Shown here: piece by piece, positions 1 to 12,300 of the stretch
Layout of the letters: each line of letters begins with the position of its first letter
Position numbering within the stretch: the stretch's first letter is position 1
NCBI RefSeq assembly: GCF_037975245.1
Contig: NC_092564.1
Span: 20,191,984 to 20,255,983, forward strand
DNA: 64,000 nt
Direction: 5' to 3'
Source of the DNA: Apostichopus japonicus
Taxonomy: Eukaryota; Echinodermata; Holothuroidea; Aspidochirotida; Stichopodidae
The notes under the pieces: model-generated
The model's database searches: none
Seen by the model: the letters and a program-made list of their open reading frames with translations, nothing else
What the model was told of the DNA's origin: nothing
Translations under genes and position numbers: made by a program

Positions 1-149
1 AAATTAACTTACAATCTGAAATAAGCTGGAAATGTCTTTAAAACTTGTGTGTGTTTTTATTTTTTATTAAGGGTGGCGGTACGTGGGAGGAGACAAACTC
101 CATGCCATGAGTGTGAAATAGTTTGTATCAGTTAAGATTTGATTCTCAC

Positions 150-335
150 CGGGCTCATATCGGAATCCAAACCCATTTCCACCGGTGTCGCCATCTGTGT
201 GAAAAACGACAAAGACAGGACCAAAAGTCTCGATCTGGTCGGGAACGATGGAGTCGCAGAAGCTCCCGAGGAGTCTGCCCGAGCTGTCCCTGCCTTCGTA
301 GAAGTTCAGGTAGTCGTAGGCACAGTCCGATCCGG
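150..335 (-). CDS. CUBN: CUBN exon 51: CUB22 remainder, last exon in window
   Basis: Reads [13 protein letters not shown], then GSFCDS and [12 protein letters not shown], ending RYEP plus one base (phase 1, donor GTGAGA). The Glu and Asp positions of a calcium-binding CUB are present. The phase-1 end shows the coding sequence continues to the left of the window. Confidence 0.93.
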
Positions 336-3300
336 CTAGGTTTAAATGGAAATGAAAAAAAAACGGTACAGGATTGGTCGTATGGAACTTACAAAACCCT
401 ATCATCTGCTCGTCGATGTTCCATTACCGTTCTGGTTTTGCGTAATAACCCGAGCCGGACTCTCACAATTATTACACTAGAAACACTTAAACTTGACTTG
501 CACAGTAGAGAATATACCTTTTTGTTTTATCATTCATTATCATTCTCTTATTAGTTCTATCACTTCAGACATAATTCGATCTACACATGCCAAAATCTTT
601 TGAAGTAACTGTTACTGAACAAGGGAAATTGTTCATACTTTGATTAACCCAAAATTCAATAAAAGCCGACACTCGGGTAATCTAACGACATGCACAAACA
701 CAGATCTCTTGAAAACATGAATAAGTAAGTATTTTACCACTTCGTAGACCTTTCTACATAGTTATGGTTGCCCCATCTAACCCCCTCATCCTCCCATGGG
801 CCCCTTACTGACAATTAAGACCTCATCTTCAACTGTAAGCATAAGCTACGGTTGGTTTTTTCCTACAAACAGATTTCAGATTTTTATGCCATAAATCTCT
901 TGGCAACATGCAGTTATTGTCCCTTCCTGGATAAAAACTAAATGCGATTGTTTTCCAAGCTGTGAGTATTGAGCCATCCCATTGGTGTTTTAATCAGCAA
1001 TATTGACCAGGGTGGACTTTAAGTGAACTTTGTAAAGAAAAGTCTACTGTTTCATCGAAAGCTTGATGGTGAAATCGTTGTACTTCCGAAACTTACCTTC
1101 CAAGTCGAACCTGTCGTCGAAAAATATCAAAAGTTTGTTGCCTTCTTGGCCTTCGATGATATATTCACAGTGAGAATTGTCGTCGTAGTAACGACTCGGA
1201 TAGCCTTGAGATGTGATGCGCCCTGTCAAAGCACCCAGGTTACCACCGCAACCTGAACGTCCAAAAAAAATCAAAGTAGAATCCATCAATTTTTTTATTT
1301 ATGACACGAAATGCTACAGAAAACTGAAAGTCGAGTGTAACTTGAATAAGACAGCGAGTCAGAAAAGTTTTGTGTCACTTGTACTGCCAACGATGTACGG
1401 ATCAAAGTCCTAATTGAGCCTTCTTGTTTTATCTTTTTCTTTTTCTTTAAAGATTGTGCTAATAATAAACTTTTAATTGCTATTTGATTTTAGTAACTGT
1501 TCTTGAGCTCTTCTCTGCTCAGAGCAGGTTTTAGCTTTTTTTGGGGGAGAAGTATTTTGGGATGCCTAAACTGACAATTATGGAACTAAGGCTGCATGGT
1601 GATGTGTATATTTATAGTCTCATCCAGACCTGTATGCAGTAACTATATGTGTAAACAGTACATGTTGCACAGGAAAGTGCATTGTTATGGTATCTTATTC
1701 ATAGCTGTCCAGTGGATGAGATTTACTGTACCAATTGTCATTTTAGGAACAAAGTAAATATGAGGGGGGCAAAAAACTTTTCCAAGAGATTGTGAATGAT
1801 CGTTTTACTAAAAATTTTTACGCTCAGGTCGTTGCGTAAACTAGTCGGTTTGTTCGTTGCTACTGTTCCAACCGCAACCTTGACAGACAAGATCGTCTGT
1901 TTGTGAAAGAGACATCATCGGCGACTCATCTTACTTCGTCTTGGCGGCACTGGGCGGCCCCGCCCGGCACAAAAAATTACCGCCCAGCACTGTCTTAAAA
2001 ATTGTGAATCCCGCCCTGCACTATTTCATCTAAAATCCCGACATTCCTAACAATATAATCAACATAAATTGAGCCGAGCCTATGCCAAAATCATACAGAC
2101 TAATAATGCATCAGTTACGCATGCAAGAAACATTACTTACAGCTCTCAAACGGTCCCTTGTAAAATCTCTTTGAAACAAACTATTAACTTTTACTTCACT
2201 AAAAAAAATTAAAAAATGTAAATTGTTAGCAAAACTAGTACTTGTGTATGTGCTTAAAAAGCTACACAAGTGCTAGCATTTGGAATCTGAGCACCTTCAA
2301 AAATCGAAAAATTTGCCAAAGGGGAAGGGGACACCCCCTCCCCCTGAGACCCCTCCCAGGACGGCGATCAGTATACCCAGCACTCAGGAAATCTTGGGCA
2401 CATCGCTGGGGTACAAAGTGGCATTTATTGTCATCCAGTCATCGTATCACAAGAGAAGACGCCCGTAACAATGAACTACTTGGGTAAAAGAAATAAACTA
2501 CTGAATGTGGAAGCAATTGAAAATGAGCGTTTCCTTACGTTTAGCAAGTAATGTATTGTAGCATATTCAATGTTATTTCTATTATGATTTGAATGCTATC
2601 TTTAACTTACCAGTGGACCATGTAGCCCTGAAGCCTGTTCCTTCGCTGTTTGCGTCGGAACGGAACTTAATCGTCATCATCGTGAAGGAAGACTGCACGG
2701 TTGCCGACGGTGCCGATGTGTTGAAGATCTGTATGACGTTAGCGTTAGTGGTCGAGCCATCGTAGATCTGCAAACAGAGACGAGAAAGATTACAAATCTG
2801 GCTCTAAAATTTCCATATTTATCTTATGTTACCCTTACCTATGCTATCTAGTTAGTTGAAAGGATATTCCGGTGGCTGAGGTTGATTGCAGAACAAAAAA
2901 ACAAAACTCCCCCTCTAAAAAAAAAGCTGGAAATTTTTAGGTCAAAATCACATCCTCATAGCATTCAAAAAGGTTGAGGATATGAATTTTTCAAATTTGA
3001 TGGTAATTTGTAAATGAATCTGGCAACAGCCGTGAAGCAATTCGGTGGAAAAAAAATGCTGTTTGATTTTTTCCTTTTCATATTTACCTCACTTATTCAT
3101 AGAGGCAAATAATACTTTTACAGAATCGATGAAATTCTTAATGCAGAGAAAATTGACAAATAAGCAAACGTTCCAAATGTATCAAAGTTTTTAAGGATAA
3201 ATTAGCAAGAAATTATAAATAGGAAACAATAAGCTTTTGAAGAGTGTTTGCAGCTGTGACGGCATTGTACAGCACACACCTCCTGTGGGCCGATCCAAGG

Positions 3301-6300
3301 AAGAACCGAGGCATTAGCCAGTTGAAAAAAATTCCATTCAATCATCTATATCTTGAATTAGGGACAAGGTATTGAGATGGTGTATTTCAACTGAGACTGT
3401 GGAATTTATATGTATAATTTTTTTTCCCCACATAAGTGTCACACTGTCTACCAACAGAATATCCCTTTAAACAAGGGCCTCTTACCCCCCCCCTCCAACA
3501 CCTTCTCCCCCATCCCCATCATGTGTAGGCCATGACTAATCACATGAGCAACTAAAAGGAAATATATCAACGATGCGAACCACATGCAAACCAGAGCTGC
3601 CATTGATATACATGTCTGTGTGGCTTAACAAGTTCCTAGCTCTAATGAATGTGGAAAGATGCCAGCTAGTGGATACGAAGCTGTTCATTATGGAGCCGAA
3701 ATGGACTTGGATGTCCAAAAAGTTTACCAGCAAAATTATACTCACCCATAAACACACACAAACATTGCAGGGAATTACTCACTCATACACACCACAAACC
3801 TTGTCGGTGGTTACTCACCCATATTCGCGCACAAATATTGCGATTGGTTAATCGCCCATAAACACGCACAAACTTTGCTGGTAATCATGTAGAATTGCTG
3901 ATCGAGATGGGGAGGACTGTTTTTGTTTTTTGGGTCCATTGTGCTACTCTGTCACATTTCACATTTTGCACATGTCTGTAATTGGAATATGGAATTTGTT
4001 CCTGCTCGAGCGAGTATGTATGCTTCCTAGCGTGATTCTTGAAGTCCGGTATCCTACCAAAACTATGGACTTTGGAGAAATTACTTACAAATTTCCTTAC
4101 AAATTCCTTACTAGGAGTGTTAGCACAGTGGGGTTAACGCCGGTGCCTTTCAATCATAAGGTCCTGAGTTCGAGTCACTCCAAGATTAATGTATGTCGTC
4201 CAGTAACAGAGTAGTTGACAATTGACAATTCATAATCATTGACGTTAAATATGAATGTAAGCTTGCGGCTTTGATAAGCCAATGAGGCTTCTTCACGAGT
4301 TCCTGCTTGCAGGAGGATCTAAAATACATATATACATACACACAATAGATCAAGAATAAAAGAAAAACTGCAGCTCACTGTGACTGAATCACCGCTCTGT
4401 ACGTCATAGCCATCCTCGAATGTAAGGATGACGTTATAGCCCGTCTCCACAGATATAATCCAGACGCATTCTTCATTGGCGCCATACGCCTGAGGGTAGT
4501 TACTGGATTGTATGGACCCACTGTTACTCTGAAGCGTACCGCCACAGCCTTTACGACAACAAAGAAAATGATGAATTAATTTCACCGTGAGGAATTAACG
4601 ATCAACTGTTACCTTCAAGGCATGCCCATGGCATCTGCCTTCATAACAAAAGGAGATATTAAAGGGATTAACATACATTTAACTTCAATCCAATTAATCC
4701 TTGTGCATGCTACACTATACGCCTACCGTTCCTTTTTTTTTTTTACTTTTGATACTAAATGCAGTCGGGTCACATTTCAGACTACTACAATTTGAATTAA
4801 CCCTAGTCGAGTTCAACGTAGCGTACGTACCTCTCTCTTTAGAATCCGACGCTACATTACGATGAATTAAAGTTGGTGATTGTACTTTTTAAGAACAGAA
4901 AACTGAAAAAGCAAATAACTAAGAAAACTAAACATGGCGTGATAAGATGTGATTACAGAATGAGAAACCAGCTTAAGCCATATTCCATTTTTGTATGAGA
5001 ACATATACAGTAACACTGCACACAAGATTTTCAAGTTTTGACCATTGTCGCCCTTTCAAGTGATCAGCAAGGTTCCTGCAGTCATACCTTCATTCCTGTC
5101 TTACAATTCCAGTTGTAATATTTATAAGGTCATCAAAGAAGTCTGACCTCTGTTCACTGCAATGACCTTTGACCACCATAGCAGACAATTCAGTCCTTGT
5201 ACACACTAACGTACATATCTACTTTGCCACATCCCACGGATTGCATCGGAGCTTTGGAGTTCTCACGACGACCAGCATTTTCAATAAGATTTTTGTTAGC
5301 AATAAATAGGTTTGGATCCACACATCAAGTTCAAACCGTCCAGTACATTTTGAGCTATGGTGTTAACACACCAACGTATAACTAAGACACACATATGCAC
5401 ACTCGCTCACACACTATCACAGTTGCAGAGACTCCGATCATGCCTTCAGCGAGGCATTGAGAACCTCTGAATGTGTCTCGTACCTTGTGTCTCGGTGGTC
5501 CACTCTAGTCTAAAGCCCTGACTATTTATGGAACCGTCTGTGTCGAAGATGACGATAGCTTGGTGGGAAGATGAGACAATCGGGCCCATCGAGGGTGGGT
5601 TGGTATCGCACCAGCCGTATTCGCCAGAGATGGAGGGCGAGTCCCAGTTACCACCATTCTTGATCATGACGTGATCGTTTTGACAGTTTACGCCGACCTC
5701 TAGTGAGAAGTTCGTAAATGTCATCTGTAGAAAGGATAATTCATTAGGGATATCTGGATACAGCACTGTGCTTTCTCCTGATACAGTCAGCGCTGACTGT
5801 ATGAGGAGAATTTTTTAAAATTTTTTCCAAGTTAGAACTTTTGTTGAAAACAATAAAATGATCAACCAGAATAATAGTTGCAGTGATGTCCGGACTTTTC
5901 CTTCAGCAATAAGTTGAACGGATGCCACAAGCGACGAGTCACCACCTTTTCTTTTGACGAATTCACACAATGTGGCTGTTGTGAAAGTCTTCAAACAGTT
6001 TTTCAGTTCAGCGACTGCTCTCACTACATTTCCAATTACACTGAAGGGTACGTCTATCTGAGATAGCCTAACCAGTTGGTAACACTCACTACAAGCCTGT
6101 AGGCTACCCATTTCGACCATATACTGGCAGTTTAATACATGCAAAGCTGCTAGATAGATACACACGTGTATGCAGCCAGTGACTTTATTGAATATCTGAT
6201 AGCATAACCTTCATATTCGGCTTTAAAGTTACTGTACATACAAACTCATGGAAGAGACAAACACCTCTCAAAAACATAAGTTTTGCATAGACTAATATCG

Positions 6301-9300
6301 ACTTCGTTATTCGTTAAATGAGATCAAATATAACGTCAGAGGAATCTTTTTTTTTAAATTTTTCCAAGTTAGAACTTTTGTTGAAAAAAATAAAACGATC
6401 AACCAGAATAATAGTTGCAGTGCCATCCTGACTTTTCCTTCAGCAATAAGTTGAACGGATGCCACAAGCGACGAGTCACCACCTTTTCTTTTGACGAATT
6501 CACACAATGTGGCTGTTGTGAAAGTCTTCAAACAGTTTCTCAGTTCAGCGACTGCTGTCACTACATTTCCAATTACACTGAAGGGTACGTCTATCTGAGA
6601 TAGCCTAACCAGTTGGTAACACACACCACAAGCCTGTAGGCTACCCATTTCGACCATATACTGGCAGTTTAATACATGCAAAGCTGCTAGATAGATACAC
6701 ACGTGTATGCAGCCAGTGACTTTATTGAATATCTGATAGCATAACCTTCATATACGGCTTTAAAATTACTGTACAAACAAACTCATGGAAGAGACAAACA
6801 CTTCTCAAAAACATAAGTTTTGCATAGACTAATATCGACTTCTTTATTCGTTAAATGAGATCAAATATAACGTCAGAGGAATCTTGTTGTGGACATGAAA
6901 GAAGATCTACACACCTCAAGACGAATAGAGAGAGAGAAGCTCTACGAACATAACGGCTCCTTGCTTGTATATGAACTTATGAAATGAGAATGTCTAGCGT
7001 AACAAAGAAACAAGTGATCGCTGAATCATAATAACCAGCTTACGCATGCCACGTACTGCACACTTTATTCTGCATTCCAATTGCATATTAATAAGTCAAA
7101 GAATCTTTTTACACTGTTACAATACACAATGCCTCTGTTCATGTTGTTGGCTTTGATTTTAACTTGGCTGGGGCAGAGATGTGCTGCACGTTTCTTCCCC
7201 GTCCCCTTCCCCTTCACGAACATAGTTGGCATGACGACTGAAGCCAGTTTAAAACACAGTTGACCTTGAGTTTCCACTCACCGATAAGATGGCTCCTTCT
7301 GGTGCTTCAATGAGCCATGCACAATGATCCTCATCCCTATACGCCGCAGGGAAATTAGGACTGGTTATGACTCCACTTGTACCAGTAACGATACCACCAC
7401 AATCTGAAACCGAGAGAGGGAAAACATATAATACTATAGCAAAAAAAAAGACAGATGCCAATTAGATAATAGAATATTAACGTCATGCGCTTCAAATTTC
7501 AAAATATGCATTTAATTTTATTGTTCAAACAACTCCATATTGAAGAAGAAATTTTTAATCAAATATTCTGAGACATTTGAATGATATACTAACATATTAC
7601 ATCACCTGCTAAGCAATTCTCACATGGAGCCCTAACTTGGCTTCCCGTTAATAATTCTGCAAGCCATAGCTTTTGTAAAATAAACAGCTTACCTTCTGAA
7701 ATACTGAAGTATACTTTTTAGCTGATTGCTTTTCTTTGCAACCTTGCGATGTTAATCAGAAAAATTGAATTCAGCAGAGATGTCCAATGATTATGCAAGT
7801 ATAAGTCATAACATAAGAATTGATCATCTGAGTGTAACAGTAACAGAACAATGCTGTATATGTTGCAACAGTAACAGAACAATGCTGTGCATGTTGTAAC
7901 AGTAACAGAACAATGCTGTGTATGTTGAACAGTAACAGAACAATGCTGTGCAAGCTAGTGCACGAAGACACCCCCTGATACATGTGAATTAAACAGCATT
8001 GATAGCAAGGAACAATATTAACTGTCTATTGTAAAACCTAACCGTCACTGTTTGAGTGACTCGGCAAAAGTGTTTGTGTTCTGAATAGAAATGAAAATGA
8101 TAGCAAAGTTACACAGGCACAAACAAAATTAAACAGTCATTTTATTGTTACTTCTATGAAAACATTAACGATAATGAAAACTGAAATCGTCAGCGTTCTA
8201 CCATTGTGGTTAAGATTCTTATGTTGGAAACCCCTCTGAATGACTGAAGAGTAAATTAAATTTCATTTCATTAGAAATATTATGCGTGTTAAATGCTCCC
8301 CCAGTGCGAAAACTTGGAAGATTTGACCAACCCTGAAAATAACATCACTGATTGAACCAATAGTGATTCAATATTTCATGTTAGCTAATCAATGGAATTG
8401 TTGATCACTAACATATCTACTACAGTATCTTAACATTGAAGATGAAGGTTGTGGGTTTACCCCTCACTTAAATATAGTAAATAAGTAATATTAAAAAACA
8501 CATAAGGGGGTGGGGGTGGGGAAAGGAAATAAGATCAGCCAAAACATGAATAGTAAATTACCTGTTCCTTTGTATAAAATTTTGAAGCCCTTGTCTCCGA
8601 CCGAAATGTCGGTTCTAAATCTGATGAATAATGTGTTCCAGGGACTGCTGATGGAGGGCGGTACCGTTCCTCCACAGAGTCTAGCAATCAGGGGAGCGTT
8701 TTGATCAACTCCTATGAAGAAGAAAAGAATTAAAGTAAAATATAGCAGATAATAAGTACAAAATTTTAATTTTTCCAAAGAAATGTTGACTTCCTTCTCT
8801 ACATTGTGAATGGTGAGCGTGATTTGGGCGGGTAGTTCCCCTGAGAACGAATTGACCGTCAGCGGGGATATCGTAAGATAATCCTGTCCGAGATCAAATG
8901 TCTGAACTCATATCTTACGATATCCCCGTCAGCGGGGATATCGTAAGATAATCCTGTCCGAGATCAAATGTCTGAACTCCGCAAGCATCTGTTGGTCAAA
9001 AGCTTTGACAATCACAATTTCATCAGTCTTTGGAAAACTGCATTTATGTATTGCCTAAGCTTCCAAGTATGTGGTATTATCCTTTGGCCCTTTTGCTCAT
9101 AGTCTCAATACCTCTACATTCACAACGTCATCAGTAGTAATACGTTTACCGGGTCCTACCGAGTGGTGGCCGTTTCCACTATAACTCTTCACTGCCGGAT
9201 CTCTTTGACTTTGAATCCCTCGATCTACTTAGTTTGTTATTCATTATTCCTTACCTCGTCTGATCTCTAAATAATCATGGATACAATTTGTCCCAGGTTC

Positions 9301-12300
9301 CAGTCCCCAGCCCTCGTCGAAAGCCAGATAGAGGGACGAATTTACGATTTGAGTATTTGAGAGCGTCCAATCACAGGCGAGGTTGTCCGAATAAGTCTGG
9401 CCGACGAGTCCATACCCGGGACTTGAGATAATCCCTAAACTTGGAGGAGTCGTCTGTAAGGTGTCGCCGCAGACTACCGGACAAGAGAGAAAAAAATTGC
9501 GTTTGTGTGGTTTTCAAAGGTTTGACGTGAGTATTTATGTAATAGGGAAATATTCCATTCAGTTCCTTGAGGTATTGTGTTTACAAGCTAGGGTATGACA
9601 CGCATACATTATAATGCTCCCTCATCTCCTTTCCTTGCACCACACACAAACACACCGACATGACTGGATAGGTTTATTTGCCTATCTACAGCCAAAGACC
9701 AAACAATATTTTCAGCTCAATTGCTATGATGAAGTCAGCCCATGCTTCCCATCCTGAGATATCGTGTTAACCAGGTTTTCACAATTTGACCCCTGGTGAC
9801 CCCAAATGACCTTGATCTTCCACCAAAACAATAGGCTTTTTGTACTGAATGTGGTACTTCTACACACTATATATGAGGTTCTCCCAAGCATTCCTTGAGA
9901 TATCGTGTTTACAAGTTTTCATAATTTAACCCCTGGTGACCCCAAATGACCTTTGACCTCCACCAAAAGCAATAGGCTTCTTTTACACAATGTGGTACTC
10001 TTACACACCAAATATGAGGTCTGCCCATGATTCCCTTCTTGAGATATCATGTTTTGCAAGGTTTCACAATTTGACCCCTGGTGACCCCAAATGACCTTTG
10101 ACGTCCACCAAAAACAATTGGCTTCTTGTAATTAATGTGGTACTTCTACACATGAAATATGAAATTGGTCTGACCTTTCCTTCTTGAGATAGCGTGTTTA
10201 CAAGCTGGGGGTTACAAACGCACTCACACACACACACGCTCACAAACAACATACACACATACAGTACTGCTCACGGTTAACTCCGCATAGACGTATACTC
10301 AACATTTATCTACGCGATTATACGCGATTATACGATGTTATACGTTTCTGTACGCAACTTTCTTTGCGGTGTCTACGAGGTGTCTTTGCCCTGTCTACGC
10401 GGCTTAGGGCTTCACTCTAGTGCCTCTGAATAGGGATTTTATCTCGTATAATCTGTAAACGTACGGGTTTCGCAGCCGCTTTACATAGCAGAGCTTCTTT
10501 GGGTTAGAATAAACTGTGATGAAGAAAAGAGTCGGTAAACTCACATGCACCAAGCCCAATTAAAAACTTTCCAAAATATTCAACCACAGAGTTAGCATAT
10601 ACTTAAGCCAATAAGAATAAGAGTAACAAAGAAAACAGCTAGCGCTACTAGGAGCACAAACGATCGATACAATCAGTGCAAAAAGTTAAACAAGGAAACT
10701 ATATTAAATACGACAATGTGCCCCAGTCTGTTACTATTCATACGAGTTCCTCCCGTTAGGCATTAAATTGAATGTACTGTAGGTAACAATCTATGAGAAC
10801 TAGTAGATAGGCCTTGGCCGATCCTATCTCTTAACCTACATCGCAAGATACGCCGTATACACCTCGCAAGAAAACCAACGATAACCTTAAATGAAAAAAC
10901 AATATTTTGCACTTGAAGATCTGACTTCCCCAAAATGCAATGATAAGGTTTAGACCCAGTACTTCTTAATACATTGAGATTCCAATTACTAGTCAAAAAT
11001 ATTTTCTGAAGTGAAACCTTACGATATTTTCACAAATATTGATGCTTAGATAAGTGCTTCCTTACAATCAACGAGCCGCCCCGAAATTTGCTCCGCTTAC
11101 GTCACCGACTTTCGAACTTGCCCAAGTTCATCGCACCATGGGAACGACTTAACAGATTGAACATGATGGTACATTTTCCCGCCATCTGGACGCCAAGTGA
11201 AAATTTTGGTGTATTATGCAAATTATTAATGGTACTGTGCTGTGCTGTGCGGTTAAAACTTAACCTATTGCGACAAACACAAATTTTGGGAAGCTTTTGT
11301 AGAAGCAACGTTTGTATCAAATGTAAAGTACTGTAAGGTACTATAATTTATAAAAGATGGTTTTCTTCAAGGTGGTAAGGAAAAGGGGTGTTTCGGTGAA
11401 CTCAATCTCTTTGTATAGTATTTGGATACTTAAAATGGCCATGTACATGCAGTTTCTATTTCTCTTTAAGTAAGCTCTACTTAGCATTCTTATCCTTTGT
11501 GGATCTTTATTGGAATAAATACGAAATGTATTGTTTGACGCCAGAATTTAATGGTAAGCATTTCTTAAATTGTTGGCTGAGCTTCAAAATCCATTTTCAA
11601 ACTAGAGCACCAATGGTGCAGAAGCTCATACCTTTTCGAGCTTAAAAATGTAGGGCGCACAAAACTTTATGGCCCACCAAATTTCAGGCCATTTTTCAGA
11701 TTCCAACAATTTTGGGCCCATGAGGAATAACCCCCCCCTCCCCCTCCGTTAGCAGAATCCTGGCCACACCACTGGCTATAATTCCTATATTACCCACTCT
11801 CTCAAACAATACCACTGACCTACCCTATTAAACTTTCTCCCTTCTACCTGAGCAGACCTGAAGCACTCCTTGCCAAAATTTTGGCTGGCTGCCTACATAC
11901 CTCAGACTCAAAGACTTCTAACAATTGGCTAGTGCTGATTGGCTATAGGGCTCTCATGCTCTCATGCTTACAGTTCAACAGTTAATAACAACTCCCAGTC
12001 CTGCTTTAATTCCACTAACAGCCTCTGCAGAGCTTAACCACAAATGTAAACAAACACTGCAGAGACTGGGAGAAAAATTAAAGGAGCTTTGCAAAAGGTG
12101 AAGGCTCAGATTTTTTAAACAATGGGGATTAATTGTAATTAATTAACTTTTGACCAAAAATTATTAGGCATCACCTTATTCATACTCAATCCAACAATCA
12201 TCAGTTCAATTTTGAATATGATCCATCAAAATCTTGAGGAGATTGAGATATTTGAAAATATTACAAAGAATGACCCCCGATGACCCCCTAAATGACATTT

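Noticed and set aside
123-554. 143-codon plus-strand open frame
   Set aside because: It is antisense to exon 51 of cubilin and Arg/Ser-rich in the way expected of a shadow frame; no domain or splice logic supports it.
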